64,000 nt of DNA. Origin: CAIODY01 sp046051225. GTDB taxonomy: Bacteria; Bacteroidota; Bacteroidia; Chitinophagales; CAIODY01. Below are positions 51,851 through 59,993 of the stretch, piece by piece; position 1 is the first letter of the stretch, and each line of letters opens with the position of its first letter. The notes under the pieces were generated by a model. That model worked only from the letters and a program-made list of their open reading frames with translations, was not told the DNA's origin and did not search any database. Position numbers and translations under genes: made by a program. The stretch lies in the NCBI GenBank assembly GCA_046051225.1, contig JBJOOR010000011.1:62001-126000 (forward strand), written 5' to 3'.

Positions 51851-52720
51851 ATGAATTTCCGAAAAGGTATATTCATTATATTGCTATGCAGCTTATTTAC
51901 TTTTGAAGCTTTGGCACAAAGCAATCAACAAATAAAACGTAGTTCTAACAATAACAGGAGTTCGGGTAATTCGACTAATACATCTACCAATAATAGTGGT
52001 TCAAATTCGGGTACATCCGAAGGAAATGGAAATTACAGTTCGGGGCATTCATCATCGCCATCGTTTCAAAATAATGGTGGCAATTGCGATGCTGCTTGTT
52101 TAGAAATGGGTTGCAATATTACCTTACAACTATTACCAGTATTGATAGATTGGCAAAAAAAACGATTAGCCAAAGCCGATGAAATAGGCAGAATAATCAG
52201 CTTTAAAGGCGAAGGAATTATTAGCGCCAATACATCGCCATATTTTATTGCTCAACCACAAATAAGCGGCACATGGGGTTTGTTGGGTTCAAGCATTAGG
52301 TATTATGCAGCGGTAGATAAATCGGGCGATTTATACAACACTTTAGATTGGCAAATAATAGAATTGAATTTTGTGCAAACAAAAAATTTTGATTTAAAAA
52401 TTGGTACTGGCGTAATGAAAGAATTGTTTAGCAACAGAGCTTATTGGGAAAACACAATGGCGGCTGCATTTTATTCTGAAACATATCCAAGATTAAAACT
52501 AAATACCACATTTAGATATGCCAGCGATGGCTACGAATGGGCTAAATATGTGCCTCGGATAGAACTAAATACTAAATTTCAATATGATATTTATCGAACT
52601 AATAAATGGAATTGGGGCGTTGAAACAGGTATTATTTATGGTTCGAATTTTGGCGTAGAAATTTGGGGTATACAAGCAGGTATTTATTATCAAACACATC
52701 GTTTACAAAATGCTAAGTAG
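51851..52720 (+). CDS. Secreted protein with Ser/Asn-rich linker and barrel-like domain
   Basis: 289-residue protein. The ATG at 51851 gives a signal peptide (MNFRKGIFIILLCSLFTFEA, ending LAQS); a start 32 codons upstream would not. Residues about 25-75 are low-complexity Ser, Asn, Gly and Thr. A short Cys-containing helix (GGNCDAACLEMGCN) follows, and then beta-rich sequence with aromatic-alternating strands such as LKLNTTFRYASDGYEWAKYV and WGVETGIIYGSNFGVEIWGI. It is probably an outer-membrane protein. The family is not recognised. Confidence 0.75.
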   Translation: MNFRKGIFIILLCSLFTFEALAQSNQQIKRSSNNNRSSGNSTNTSTNNSGSNSGTSEGNGNYSSGHSSSPSFQNNGGNCDAACLEMGCNITLQLLPVLIDWQKKRLAKADEIGRIISFKGEGIISANTSPYFIAQPQISGTWGLLGSSIRYYAAVDKSGDLYNTLDWQIIELNFVQTKNFDLKIGTGVMKELFSNRAYWENTMAAAFYSETYPRLKLNTTFRYASDGYEWAKYVPRIELNTKFQYDIYRTNKWNWGVETGIIYGSNFGVEIWGIQAGIYYQTHRLQNAK

Positions 52721-52736
52721 ATTAAATAAAAACATT

Positions 52737-52744
52737 TACATTTG
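52737..52744 (+). promoter_or_regulatory. Promoter -7 box for leucine dehydrogenase
   Basis: TACATTTG, an exact TAnnTTTG match followed by CAGCC, lies 23 bases before the ATG. Confidence 0.6.
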
Positions 52745-52767
52745 CAGCCTTAAAAAAAATCAACACC

Positions 52768-53868
52768 ATGGAAAATGTAGCTGTTTCGACACCTTCAAAT
52801 TCAACTCAATTATTTGATCAAATATCAACTAATAGTCATGAGCAAGTAACATTTTGCTATGACAAAGCAAGTGGCTTAAAATCTATCATTGCTATTCATA
52901 ATACCACATTGGGGCCAGCTTTAGGTGGCACTCGTTTTTGGAATTATGCTAACGATGCCGATGCCATAAAAGATGTATTGCGCCTATCTCGTGGTATGAC
53001 TTATAAAGCCGCCATTAGTGGTTTAAATTTAGGTGGTGGTAAAGCCGTAATCATTGGCAACTCTGCTACCGATAAAAGCGAAGCTTTATGGCGTAGATAT
53101 GGCAAATTTGTAAACAGCTTAGGCGGTAAATATATTACTGCTGAAGATGTGGGTACAAACAAAGAAGACATGGAATACATTGCCATGGAAACAAAGCACG
53201 TAACAGGTATTCCTGAATATATGGGCGGCAGCGGCGATCCATCGCCAGTTACTGCGTTAACTACATTTTTAGGCATGAAAGCCGCAGCTAAAAAAGCTTA
53301 TGGCAACGATTCGTTAAGCGGTAAAACAGTGGCTGTACAAGGCGCTGGGCATGTAGCAGCTTATTTAGTTGAAATGTTGGTGAATGATGGTGCCTCTGTA
53401 GTAATTACAGATATTGCTACCGAAAAAGTAAAAACCTTACAAACTAAATATGGTATTAAGGCTGTTGAGCCCGATGCTATTTATGATGTAAAAATGGATA
53501 TTTATGCACCATGTGCAATGGGCGCTACGGTAAACGATGCTACTTTAAAACGTTTAAAATGCGCTATCATAGCTGGTTGTGCCAATAATCAATTAGAAGA
53601 TGAAATAATTCATGGCAAACAAGTTACAGATATGGGCATTTTATATGCACCCGATTTTTTAATCAACTCGGGTGGATTAATAAATGTATATGCTGAATTG
53701 CAAGGCTATAATCGTGAACGTGCCATGGGCAAAGCCAACAAAGTATATGGTTTAACTTTAGATATTTTTAATACAGCCGAAAAAGAAGGAATAACATCCC
53801 ATAAAGCAGCATTGGTATTAGCCGAAAAGCGTATTGCCGAAATAGCAAAATTGAAATCAACTTTATAA
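52768..53868 (+). CDS. Leucine dehydrogenase (Glu/Leu/Phe/Val dehydrogenase family)
   Basis: 366-residue NAD-dependent enzyme that interconverts branched-chain amino acids and 2-oxo acids with ammonia. Seen are the substrate loop LGPALGGTRFWNY, the catalytic Lys region GMTYKAAISGLNLGGGKAVI, TAEDVGTNKEDMEYI, and the NAD-binding Rossmann fold VAVQGAGHVAAYLVEML. The length matches leucine dehydrogenase, about 365 residues, rather than the longer glutamate dehydrogenase. Valine dehydrogenase is also possible. It is followed by its own terminator. Confidence 0.92.
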   Translation: MENVAVSTPSNSTQLFDQISTNSHEQVTFCYDKASGLKSIIAIHNTTLGPALGGTRFWNYANDADAIKDVLRLSRGMTYKAAISGLNLGGGKAVIIGNSATDKSEALWRRYGKFVNSLGGKYITAEDVGTNKEDMEYIAMETKHVTGIPEYMGGSGDPSPVTALTTFLGMKAAAKKAYGNDSLSGKTVAVQGAGHVAAYLVEMLVNDGASVVITDIATEKVKTLQTKYGIKAVEPDAIYDVKMDIYAPCAMGATVNDATLKRLKCAIIAGCANNQLEDEIIHGKQVTDMGILYAPDFLINSGGLINVYAELQGYNRERAMGKANKVYGLTLDIFNTAEKEGITSHKAALVLAEKRIAEIAKLKSTL

Positions 53869-53875
53869 TTTTTTT

Positions 53876-53919
53876 AAAAGTCAATGGTGTATTTTAATGA
53901 TTCATCATTGACTTTTTTT
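53876..53919 (+). terminator. Terminator of leucine dehydrogenase
   Basis: AAAAGTCAATG pairs with CATTGACTTTT across a 19-base AT-rich loop, followed by more Ts. Confidence 0.7.
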
Positions 53920-53971
53920 ATGTACTTATAGTACCAAAGTTTTAGTAACAAAAGTTCTTAAAAATAAATAA

Positions 53972-54898
53972 ATGTATAGCCGTCGGAATCTAAGAATTAA
54001 AGTAATGCAGGCATTGTATTCTCATTTACAAAATCCTGCAAAAGATATAAACGTGATTGTAAAATGGTTGCAACAAAGTATCGAACAATCGGATAAATTA
54101 TATCTACTAAATTTATACTTCTGCATTCGTGTAGCCGAATACAGTAAAGATGATGAGCAAGTACAAGCATCAAAATTTTTATTAACCGATGAAGAGAAGA
54201 AAGTAAACACATCTATTTATAGCAATGCATTTGTAAATGGTTTTTTAAAAGAAAACGATTATTCAGTATTTGTTGAAAAACAAAAACCTCATCTACAAGT
54301 TGATGACGATATTATTCGCAAAATTTATTTAGAATTAAAAAACGCCGAACCTTACAAAAAATTTGTAGCCGAAAACACAGGAAGCACAAAAGAAGTGCAA
54401 GCAATTTTCAATTATTTATATGGCGAAATAATTTATAAAAGCGAATTGTTTCATTCGCTGATGGAAGAATTATTTCCAGGATGGATGGATGAACAAACAT
54501 TTATTCATAAACGAATTGATATGGCTTTTAAAACAGGCAAAATAGAAATGGCTGATTTAAAACAAGATGAAGCCATAAAATTTGCTTACGAATTAATAGA
54601 CAAAACATATTATTGCGAAAACGAACTAACCGAATTAATTAAGCCAAAGCTTAGAAACTGGGATGCGGATAGGCTTGCAGCCGTTGATTTAATTTTAATA
54701 AAATTAGCTTTATGCGAAATATTATATTTTGAAAATGTGCCAGTAAAAGTTTCTATCAACGAGTACATTGATATTTCAAAATTATACAGCACACCCAAAA
54801 GCAAAGATTTTGTAAACGGAATAGTTGATAAAATTAAAAATGAATTACTTCGAGATGGTAAAATTCAAAAAGCTGGTAGAGGATTGATAAATGATTAA
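53972..54898 (+). CDS. nusB: Transcription antitermination factor NusB, long form
   Basis: 308-residue protein, about twice the length of E. coli NusB, as is usual in Bacteroidota. The start MYSRRNLRIKVMQALYSHLQ and the C-terminal helical NusB domain (NWDADRLAAVDLILIKLALC, then FENVPVKVSINEYIDISKLY and KDFVNGIVDKI) are diagnostic. NusB with NusE binds boxA RNA and supports rRNA transcription. The added N-terminal helical part is of unknown role. It is monocistronic, with a strong terminator. Confidence 0.94.
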   Translation: MYSRRNLRIKVMQALYSHLQNPAKDINVIVKWLQQSIEQSDKLYLLNLYFCIRVAEYSKDDEQVQASKFLLTDEEKKVNTSIYSNAFVNGFLKENDYSVFVEKQKPHLQVDDDIIRKIYLELKNAEPYKKFVAENTGSTKEVQAIFNYLYGEIIYKSELFHSLMEELFPGWMDEQTFIHKRIDMAFKTGKIEMADLKQDEAIKFAYELIDKTYYCENELTELIKPKLRNWDADRLAAVDLILIKLALCEILYFENVPVKVSINEYIDISKLYSTPKSKDFVNGIVDKIKNELLRDGKIQKAGRGLIND

Positions 54899-54915
54899 CC
54901 TATAAGTTTTAAAAT

Positions 54916-54948
54916 AAAAAAGGCTGTTACATGGTAACAGCCTTTTTT
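54916..54948. terminator. Terminator after nusB, shared with ettA
   Basis: A perfect 15-bp stem AAAAAAGGCTGTTAC/GTAACAGCCTTTTTT with an ATG loop separates the converging genes. Confidence 0.9.
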
Positions 54949-54989
54949 ATTTTAAAACAATTATGTCAAGACGCTTAATTTATATTTGA

Positions 54990-56684
54990 TTAAACAACCA
55001 ATTTCTTATACCTAAATTTCTTAAACGCATTTTCACCCAAACGTTGTTTTTTATTCTCTTCGTAATCGCTGAACGAACCTTCAAAAAAATACACATTGCC
55101 TTCGCCTTCAAATGCTAAAATGTGTGTGCAAATTCTATCCAAAAACCATCTATCATGGCTGATGACAACAGCACAACCACCATAGTTTTCCAATGCTTCT
55201 TCTAATGCACGAAGTGTGTTTACATCAATATCATTCGTAGGTTCATCGAGCAATAAAACATTGGCTTCTTTCTTTAAAGTAATCGCCAAATGCAAACGAT
55301 TTCTTTCACCACCTGATAAAACTGCAATCTTTTTTTGTTGGTCGTTTCCATTAAAATTAAATTTAGAAACGTAAGCACGGCTGTTGATTCGATGCTTTCC
55401 AACTTCGATAAATTCTAAATCATCGCTGATGGTTTGCCACACCGTTTTTTCTTTATCCATGTCGGTATGATGTTGGTCAACATAACTCACTTTCACGGTT
55501 TCACCTACGTCAAACGAGCCAGCATCGGGCTTTTCCATTCCCAAAATCAATCGGAACAAAGTTGTTTTACCTGCGCCATTTGGTCCAATGATGCCTACAA
55601 TGCCGCCTTGAGGTAAAGCAAAATTCAAATCTTCAAACAATACTTTATCGCCAAAAGATTTTTTTACACCATGCGCTTCGATAACTTTTGTTCCCAATCG
55701 TGGCCCTGGTGGAATGTAGATTTCTAATTTTTCTTCTCTGTCATTTCCTTCTTCGCTTGCCATTTTTTCGTAGTTAGCCAAACGAGCTTTACTCTTTGCC
55801 TGACGGGCTTTCGGAGCCATTCGCACCCATTCCAATTCTCGTTCTAATATTTTCTTGCGCTTCGATTCTACTTTTTCTTCGGCTGCTAATCTTGCAGATT
55901 TTTGCTCTAACCAACTCGTATAATTTCCTTTGTATGGTATGCCTTCGCCTCTATCTAATTCCAAAATCCATTTGGCTACATTGTCCAAAAAGTATCTATC
56001 ATGCGTAATACAAATTACTGTTCCTTTGTATTGTTCTAAATGTTTTTCCAACCACAAAATTGATTCGGCATCCAAGTGATTCGTTGGTTCATCTAACAAT
56101 AGAATATCTGGTTCTTGTAAAAGCAATCTGCACAATGCAACACGGCGCAATTCGCCACCACTCAAGGTTTTGATAGATGAATCGCCATCAGGAACTTGCA
56201 AAGCATCCATTGCTCTTTCTAAAATTGTATCAATTTCCCAACCATTAGCCGCTTCAATTTTATCTTGTAAATTGCCTTGACGATTCAGCAATTTATCCAT
56301 CTCTTCATCGCTCATTGGTTCAGCAAATTTGTTGCTGATTTCTTCGTATTCTTTCAGCATATCAAAGATTTCTTTTTTGCCTTCGCGAATGATTTCGATG
56401 ACAGTCTTGTTTTCATCCAAATGCGGTTCTTGTTCTAAATATCCAACCGAATAATCATTTTTTTTGAACTCAATTTTGCCTTGAAAATTTTGGTCGATAC
56501 CAGCTATCAACTTTAACAGCGTTGACTTTCCGCTACCATTCAAACCAATGATACCAATTTTTGCACCGTAATAAAACGACAAATAAATGTTGTTCAGAAT
56601 AGTTTTATTCGGTGGAATTATTTTGCTCACACCCACCATCGAAAAGATGACCTGTGTGGATGCTGCGTTGTTATTATCTGCCAT
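54990..56684 (-). CDS. ettA: Energy-dependent translational throttle protein EttA (ABC-F ATPase)
   Basis: 564-residue cytoplasmic ABC-F protein that binds the ribosomal E site and couples initiation to energy state. Two ATPase domains are seen: Walker A GLNGSGKST and GPNGAGKTT, signatures LSGGELRRVALCRLL and LSGGERNRLHLA, and Walker B LLLDEPTNHLD and LLLDEPTNDID. The long linker with a charged helical arm (KRKKILERELEWVRMAPKAR) matches EttA. The C-terminus HILAFEGEGNVYFFEGSFSD is typical. The length fits EttA, about 555 residues, better than Uup or YheS. A clear promoter box lies upstream. Confidence 0.95.
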   Translation of the reverse strand: MADNNNAASTQVIFSMVGVSKIIPPNKTILNNIYLSFYYGAKIGIIGLNGSGKSTLLKLIAGIDQNFQGKIEFKKNDYSVGYLEQEPHLDENKTVIEIIREGKKEIFDMLKEYEEISNKFAEPMSDEEMDKLLNRQGNLQDKIEAANGWEIDTILERAMDALQVPDGDSSIKTLSGGELRRVALCRLLLQEPDILLLDEPTNHLDAESILWLEKHLEQYKGTVICITHDRYFLDNVAKWILELDRGEGIPYKGNYTSWLEQKSARLAAEEKVESKRKKILERELEWVRMAPKARQAKSKARLANYEKMASEEGNDREEKLEIYIPPGPRLGTKVIEAHGVKKSFGDKVLFEDLNFALPQGGIVGIIGPNGAGKTTLFRLILGMEKPDAGSFDVGETVKVSYVDQHHTDMDKEKTVWQTISDDLEFIEVGKHRINSRAYVSKFNFNGNDQQKKIAVLSGGERNRLHLAITLKKEANVLLLDEPTNDIDVNTLRALEEALENYGGCAVVISHDRWFLDRICTHILAFEGEGNVYFFEGSFSDYEENKKQRLGENAFKKFRYKKLVV

Positions 56685-56709
56685 ATAATTTAAAATAATT
56701 TTTGAGGCG

Positions 56710-56717
56710 CAAATGTA
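56710..56717 (-). promoter_or_regulatory. Promoter -7 box for ettA
   Basis: The minus strand reads TACATTTG followed by CGCCTC, an exact TAnnTTTG match 25 bases upstream of the ATG. Confidence 0.65.
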
Positions 56718-56768
56718 AGATTAAGATTGATTAAATTAAAACTTGTTGATGCTATACAATAAATTAAT

Positions 56769-57791
56769 TTATATAGTTTTTAATTTACTCAAAGCCTGTA
56801 AGGCTTCTCTAAAATTATTGCGCAATTTTAAAGCAGACTCAAAATCTTTTATAGCTTCAGTTTTATTATTTCTTTTTTGCCAACATAATCCTCTCATGTA
56901 AAATGCATCAGCGCTGGTTGGTGAAATATTGATGGCTAAATTAAAATGATTAAATGCCCGTTCCATCGAATCCATATTAAAATATACACAACCTAAATTA
57001 TAAACAGGTTGTACTTCTTCGGGTGTTTTTAAAATCATTTTTTTATAAATGGTAATTGTTTTTTTGTAGTCGCCATATTGTTGATATAACATTGCCAAAG
57101 CGTAATTACCTTCATACTTACTGCTATCAATTCGCAACGCATTTTGTAAATATTTTTCAGCTAAATTTTTATTTCGATACATGTTTAATAATCCTAATTG
57201 CATGTATGCATTATAATTATCGGGGTTATTATCGGCAGCTACTTTAAACAAGGTTAAAGCTTTTATGGTATCCGATTTTTCTTTCCAAACCATGCCTTGT
57301 AAGAAATAAGCATCCGAGTTGGTTTGATCAACCGCTAATACCGAATTGGTTTCTGTAATTACTGCATCATACTCTTTTAAATATAAATATGTTTTAGCTA
57401 ATTTAAAAGCTAATTCCCTATTCGTAGGTTCAATTTTTTTAGCTTTTTGTAAATACTGTAATGCTACTTTAATAAAACGAGCATCAATATTTATATCGGC
57501 AAATGTAAGATAGTAAGCAGTTTTGGTAGAATCCAATTCAATAGCTTTATGCAAATCAGCAGCGGCTAATGTAAGTTGATGCATTTGATAAAACACATTT
57601 CCTCTTGAAAAATACAATTCGGCATCAGTAGGATTTTTGCTTATTTGCTTGCTCATACTTTCAACTGTTTTATCAATCTTTGATAAGGAATCAATAACAG
57701 ATTGATATTTTGAATCTGCATTATTTTTGTTACCAAATTTGCAAGATGAAAATGCAATAAGCAAAATAAAAAAGATGGCTTTAAAGTACAT
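56769..57791 (-). CDS. TPR-repeat lipoprotein
   Basis: 340-residue predicted lipoprotein. The lipobox Cys17 (LIAFSSC) is followed by a charged spacer and about seven TPR units from residue 55 onward, such as AELYFSRGNVFYQMHQLTLA, DAYFLQGMVWKEKSDTIKAL and DAFYMRGLCWQKRNNKTEAI. TPR arrays bind partner proteins; here the lipid anchor places it in the envelope. The partner is unknown. Its promoter lies within the 3' end of the MFS gene. Confidence 0.92.
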   Translation of the reverse strand: MYFKAIFFILLIAFSSCKFGNKNNADSKYQSVIDSLSKIDKTVESMSKQISKNPTDAELYFSRGNVFYQMHQLTLAAADLHKAIELDSTKTAYYLTFADINIDARFIKVALQYLQKAKKIEPTNRELAFKLAKTYLYLKEYDAVITETNSVLAVDQTNSDAYFLQGMVWKEKSDTIKALTLFKVAADNNPDNYNAYMQLGLLNMYRNKNLAEKYLQNALRIDSSKYEGNYALAMLYQQYGDYKKTITIYKKMILKTPEEVQPVYNLGCVYFNMDSMERAFNHFNLAINISPTSADAFYMRGLCWQKRNNKTEAIKDFESALKLRNNFREALQALSKLKTI

Positions 57792-57811
57792 ATTGTAAAT
57801 AATTATTGAGG

Positions 57812-57819
57812 CAAAGCTA
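57812..57819 (-). promoter_or_regulatory. Promoter boxes for the TPR lipoprotein, inside MFS gene end
   Basis: The minus strand has TTTG, a 20-base gap and TAGCTTTG, a good fit to the Bacteroidota -33/-7 pair. It overlaps the upstream gap and the last codons of the MFS gene, and lies about 20 bases upstream of the lipoprotein ATG. Confidence 0.65.
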
Positions 57820-57821
57820 AT

Positions 57822-59102
57822 CTACTCTTCTACATAATTCAAATCCTTATCAAAAGTTTCTTCCATACGCAATACTGCATAAATAGAAACCGACATTACA
57901 ATTATTCCTGTAAGAATTGCTGCATAAATTAAAGTATGGTCGGTTGAGTAATCATTCTTTTTAAAATAAAAACGGAAGCCTGTAAATATTGCCGAAATAA
58001 TAGGCAACGAACCTCTTACAAAATTGGGTACTGTGGTAGTAACCGTTGACCGAATATTAGTACCAAAGCTTTCAGCAGCAATGGTTACAAATACTGCCCA
58101 ATAGCCAACGCCTGTGCCTACTATGAAAATAACGAAATAGAACATTGTGGCTGATATGCCCGACGACAAAAAATAGATACCTAATGCCACTACTGTAGCC
58201 AATAAATAAATTAAAATTGTTTTAGTTCGGCTGCGTAAATACTGACTTAATATGCCACAAAGTAAATCGCCAAATGTAGTACCAGCATAAGATGCAGCAA
58301 CAGCCAACGGTGCAAATATTTTTCCGTTTACTTTTAATGCTTCGGCAAACTCGGGTGAAAGTGTAACCAAAATACCGATTACATACCAACAAGGCCAACC
58401 AATTAAAATACACTTAATGTATTTTTTTAGATTTTTAAAATCAGAAAGTAGGATAAATAAATTTCCTCTTTTTACATGCGTTTGATGTTTAATATTTTCA
58501 AACATACCCGATTCAAATAATCCAATTCGCATAATTAAAAGCACCAAGCCCATGCCACCGCCTATGTAATAACAAGTGCGCCAACCTTCGCCGTGCATAC
58601 CAAAAAAATAACCCATCAAGCCGCCAAACACAGCACCCGAAACACCAATAGTGGCAACCATTGTGGTGCCATAGCCCCTGTGTTCTTTATGCATTTGTTC
58701 AACTACTAATGTAATGCCTGCGCCTAATTCGCCAGCCAAACCAAAGCCAGCAATGAATCTTAAAATCATGTATTGATTCAAATTAGTAACCATTCCATTC
58801 GCAATATTGGCTAACGAATACAATAAAATAGAACCAAATAAAACCGAAAGTCGTCCTTTTTTATCGCCTAAAATGCCCCAAAAAATACCACCAATCAACA
58901 TGCCCAACATTTGAATATTGATAAGCAACAAGCCATTGCTTTCGATATTTTCTTTGCCTATAATGCCTATAGTTTTTAAACTAGGAATACGAACAATACT
59001 AAATAAAATTAAATCATAAATATCAACAAAATAGCCTAATGCAGCTACAATAATGGTGGCGCTAAGCAAATGCTTAATTTTAAAATCGTGGGTTGAATTC
59101 AT
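57822..59102 (-). CDS. MFS transporter (metabolite:H+ symporter type)
   Basis: 426-residue inner-membrane carrier with about 12 helices. Seen are the first helix with FVDIYDLILFSIVRI, an acidic pattern of the metabolite:H+ symporter and sugar-transporter branch, the loop motif GILGDKKGR between helices 2 and 3, and RFIAGFGLAGELGAGITLVV in helix 4. The substrate is unknown and may be a carboxylate or sugar. It starts 12 bases after the DedA gene stop on the same strand, so the two probably form an operon. Confidence 0.9.
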   Translation of the reverse strand: MNSTHDFKIKHLLSATIIVAALGYFVDIYDLILFSIVRIPSLKTIGIIGKENIESNGLLLINIQMLGMLIGGIFWGILGDKKGRLSVLFGSILLYSLANIANGMVTNLNQYMILRFIAGFGLAGELGAGITLVVEQMHKEHRGYGTTMVATIGVSGAVFGGLMGYFFGMHGEGWRTCYYIGGGMGLVLLIMRIGLFESGMFENIKHQTHVKRGNLFILLSDFKNLKKYIKCILIGWPCWYVIGILVTLSPEFAEALKVNGKIFAPLAVAASYAGTTFGDLLCGILSQYLRSRTKTILIYLLATVVALGIYFLSSGISATMFYFVIFIVGTGVGYWAVFVTIAAESFGTNIRSTVTTTVPNFVRGSLPIISAIFTGFRFYFKKNDYSTDHTLIYAAILTGIIVMSVSIYAVLRMEETFDKDLNYVEE

Positions 59103-59114
59103 TTTGAAAAATTA

Positions 59115-59801
59115 TTATTGCACTTTGCTTTTTCCAAAAAATAATTTCCATAATACAGGAGCAGTAGTTATGAAAATAATTCCAATTACAATTATTTCTA
59201 AATGCGATTTTAAATCGAATTGAAATTGATTGAAAATAAATATTTGTAAAAAATGACCAGCAAAAATCATACTGATAACCCATGCTACACATCCTACAAT
59301 ATTATAAAACATAAATTTACGTTTATCCATTCCCACAATGCCTGCTACGATGGGTGCAAACGTACGTATGATGGGCAAAAAACGAGCAAACACAACTGCT
59401 CCGCCACCATGCTTTTCATAAAAATCGTGGGCATCGTGCAAATATTTTTTCTTAAATAAAAATCTATCTTTCCAATTAAACATAGTTGGGCCTATTTTTT
59501 TGCCCAATGCAAAACCTACTGCATTACCTATTATTCCAGCTATAATTACTAAAATTGAAATCAATGATAAATTAAGCCATTCATTTTCGAATCCACTGAT
59601 GCCAAATGTTTTCAAAAAATCATTAGCTAAATTGCTACTATAAATGCCACAAACAAATAAAAGGCTATCGCCAGGAAGAAAAAACCCAACAAATAAGCCT
59701 GTTTCGGCAAAAATGATAAATAGTAAAAACCAAATACCACCGTGTGCAATAATCCATTCAGGATTAATAAAATGTTTTAGATTATCTATTATTTCGTGCA
59801 T
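59115..59801 (-). CDS. DedA family membrane protein
   Basis: 228-residue inner-membrane protein of the DedA/SNARE-associated family, implicated in lipid (undecaprenyl phosphate) flipping. Seen are ETGLFVGFFLPGDSLLFVCG, the family motif FARFLPIIRTFAPIVAGIVG with conserved Arg/Pro residues, and several membrane helices. A TAnnTTTG-like box (TATATTTA, 59811-59818 on the minus strand) lies just upstream, and the gene is divergent from smc. It precedes the MFS gene. Confidence 0.93.
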   Translation of the reverse strand: MHEIIDNLKHFINPEWIIAHGGIWFLLFIIFAETGLFVGFFLPGDSLLFVCGIYSSNLANDFLKTFGISGFENEWLNLSLISILVIIAGIIGNAVGFALGKKIGPTMFNWKDRFLFKKKYLHDAHDFYEKHGGGAVVFARFLPIIRTFAPIVAGIVGMDKRKFMFYNIVGCVAWVISMIFAGHFLQIFIFNQFQFDLKSHLEIIVIGIIFITTAPVLWKLFFGKSKVQ

Positions 59802-59810
59802 AATTAGCGG

Positions 59811-59818
59811 TAAATATA
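59811..59818 (-). promoter_or_regulatory. Promoter -7-like box for dedA-MFS
   Basis: The minus strand reads TATATTTA, seven of eight matches to TAnnTTTG, nine bases upstream of the ATG; a nearly leaderless mRNA would result. Confidence 0.35.
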
Positions 59819-59865
59819 GCAGAATTTGTTTATAATCTAACTATTTGAAAATAGCTTGATTCTTC

Positions 59866-59873
59866 TAACTTTG
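59866..59873 (+). promoter_or_regulatory. Promoter boxes for smc
   Basis: TTTG (59844-59847), an 18-base gap and TAACTTTG fit the -33/-7 pair well. The octamer repeat region lies between this promoter and the smc ATG. Confidence 0.65.
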
Positions 59874-59909
59874 CAATCCTTTTTTTAAGGAAAGTTATTC
59901 GCAATTAAA

Positions 59910-59990
59910 TTAGTTAATGAGTTATTGGTAATACAAATTCATACAACTATTTTAATTGATAACTTAATAACCCAATAACCTAATAACTAA
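59910..59990. repeat. Octamer repeats and inverted repeat in the smc leader
   Basis: TTGATAAC, TTAATAAC, CCAATAAC and CTAATAAC run in tandem at 59956-59987. The right-hand part forms an imperfect inverted repeat with 59910-59928 (16 of 19 positions). It lies immediately before the smc ATG and resembles the heptamer structure at 21973-22119. Confidence 0.6.
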
Positions 59991-59993
59991 AGC

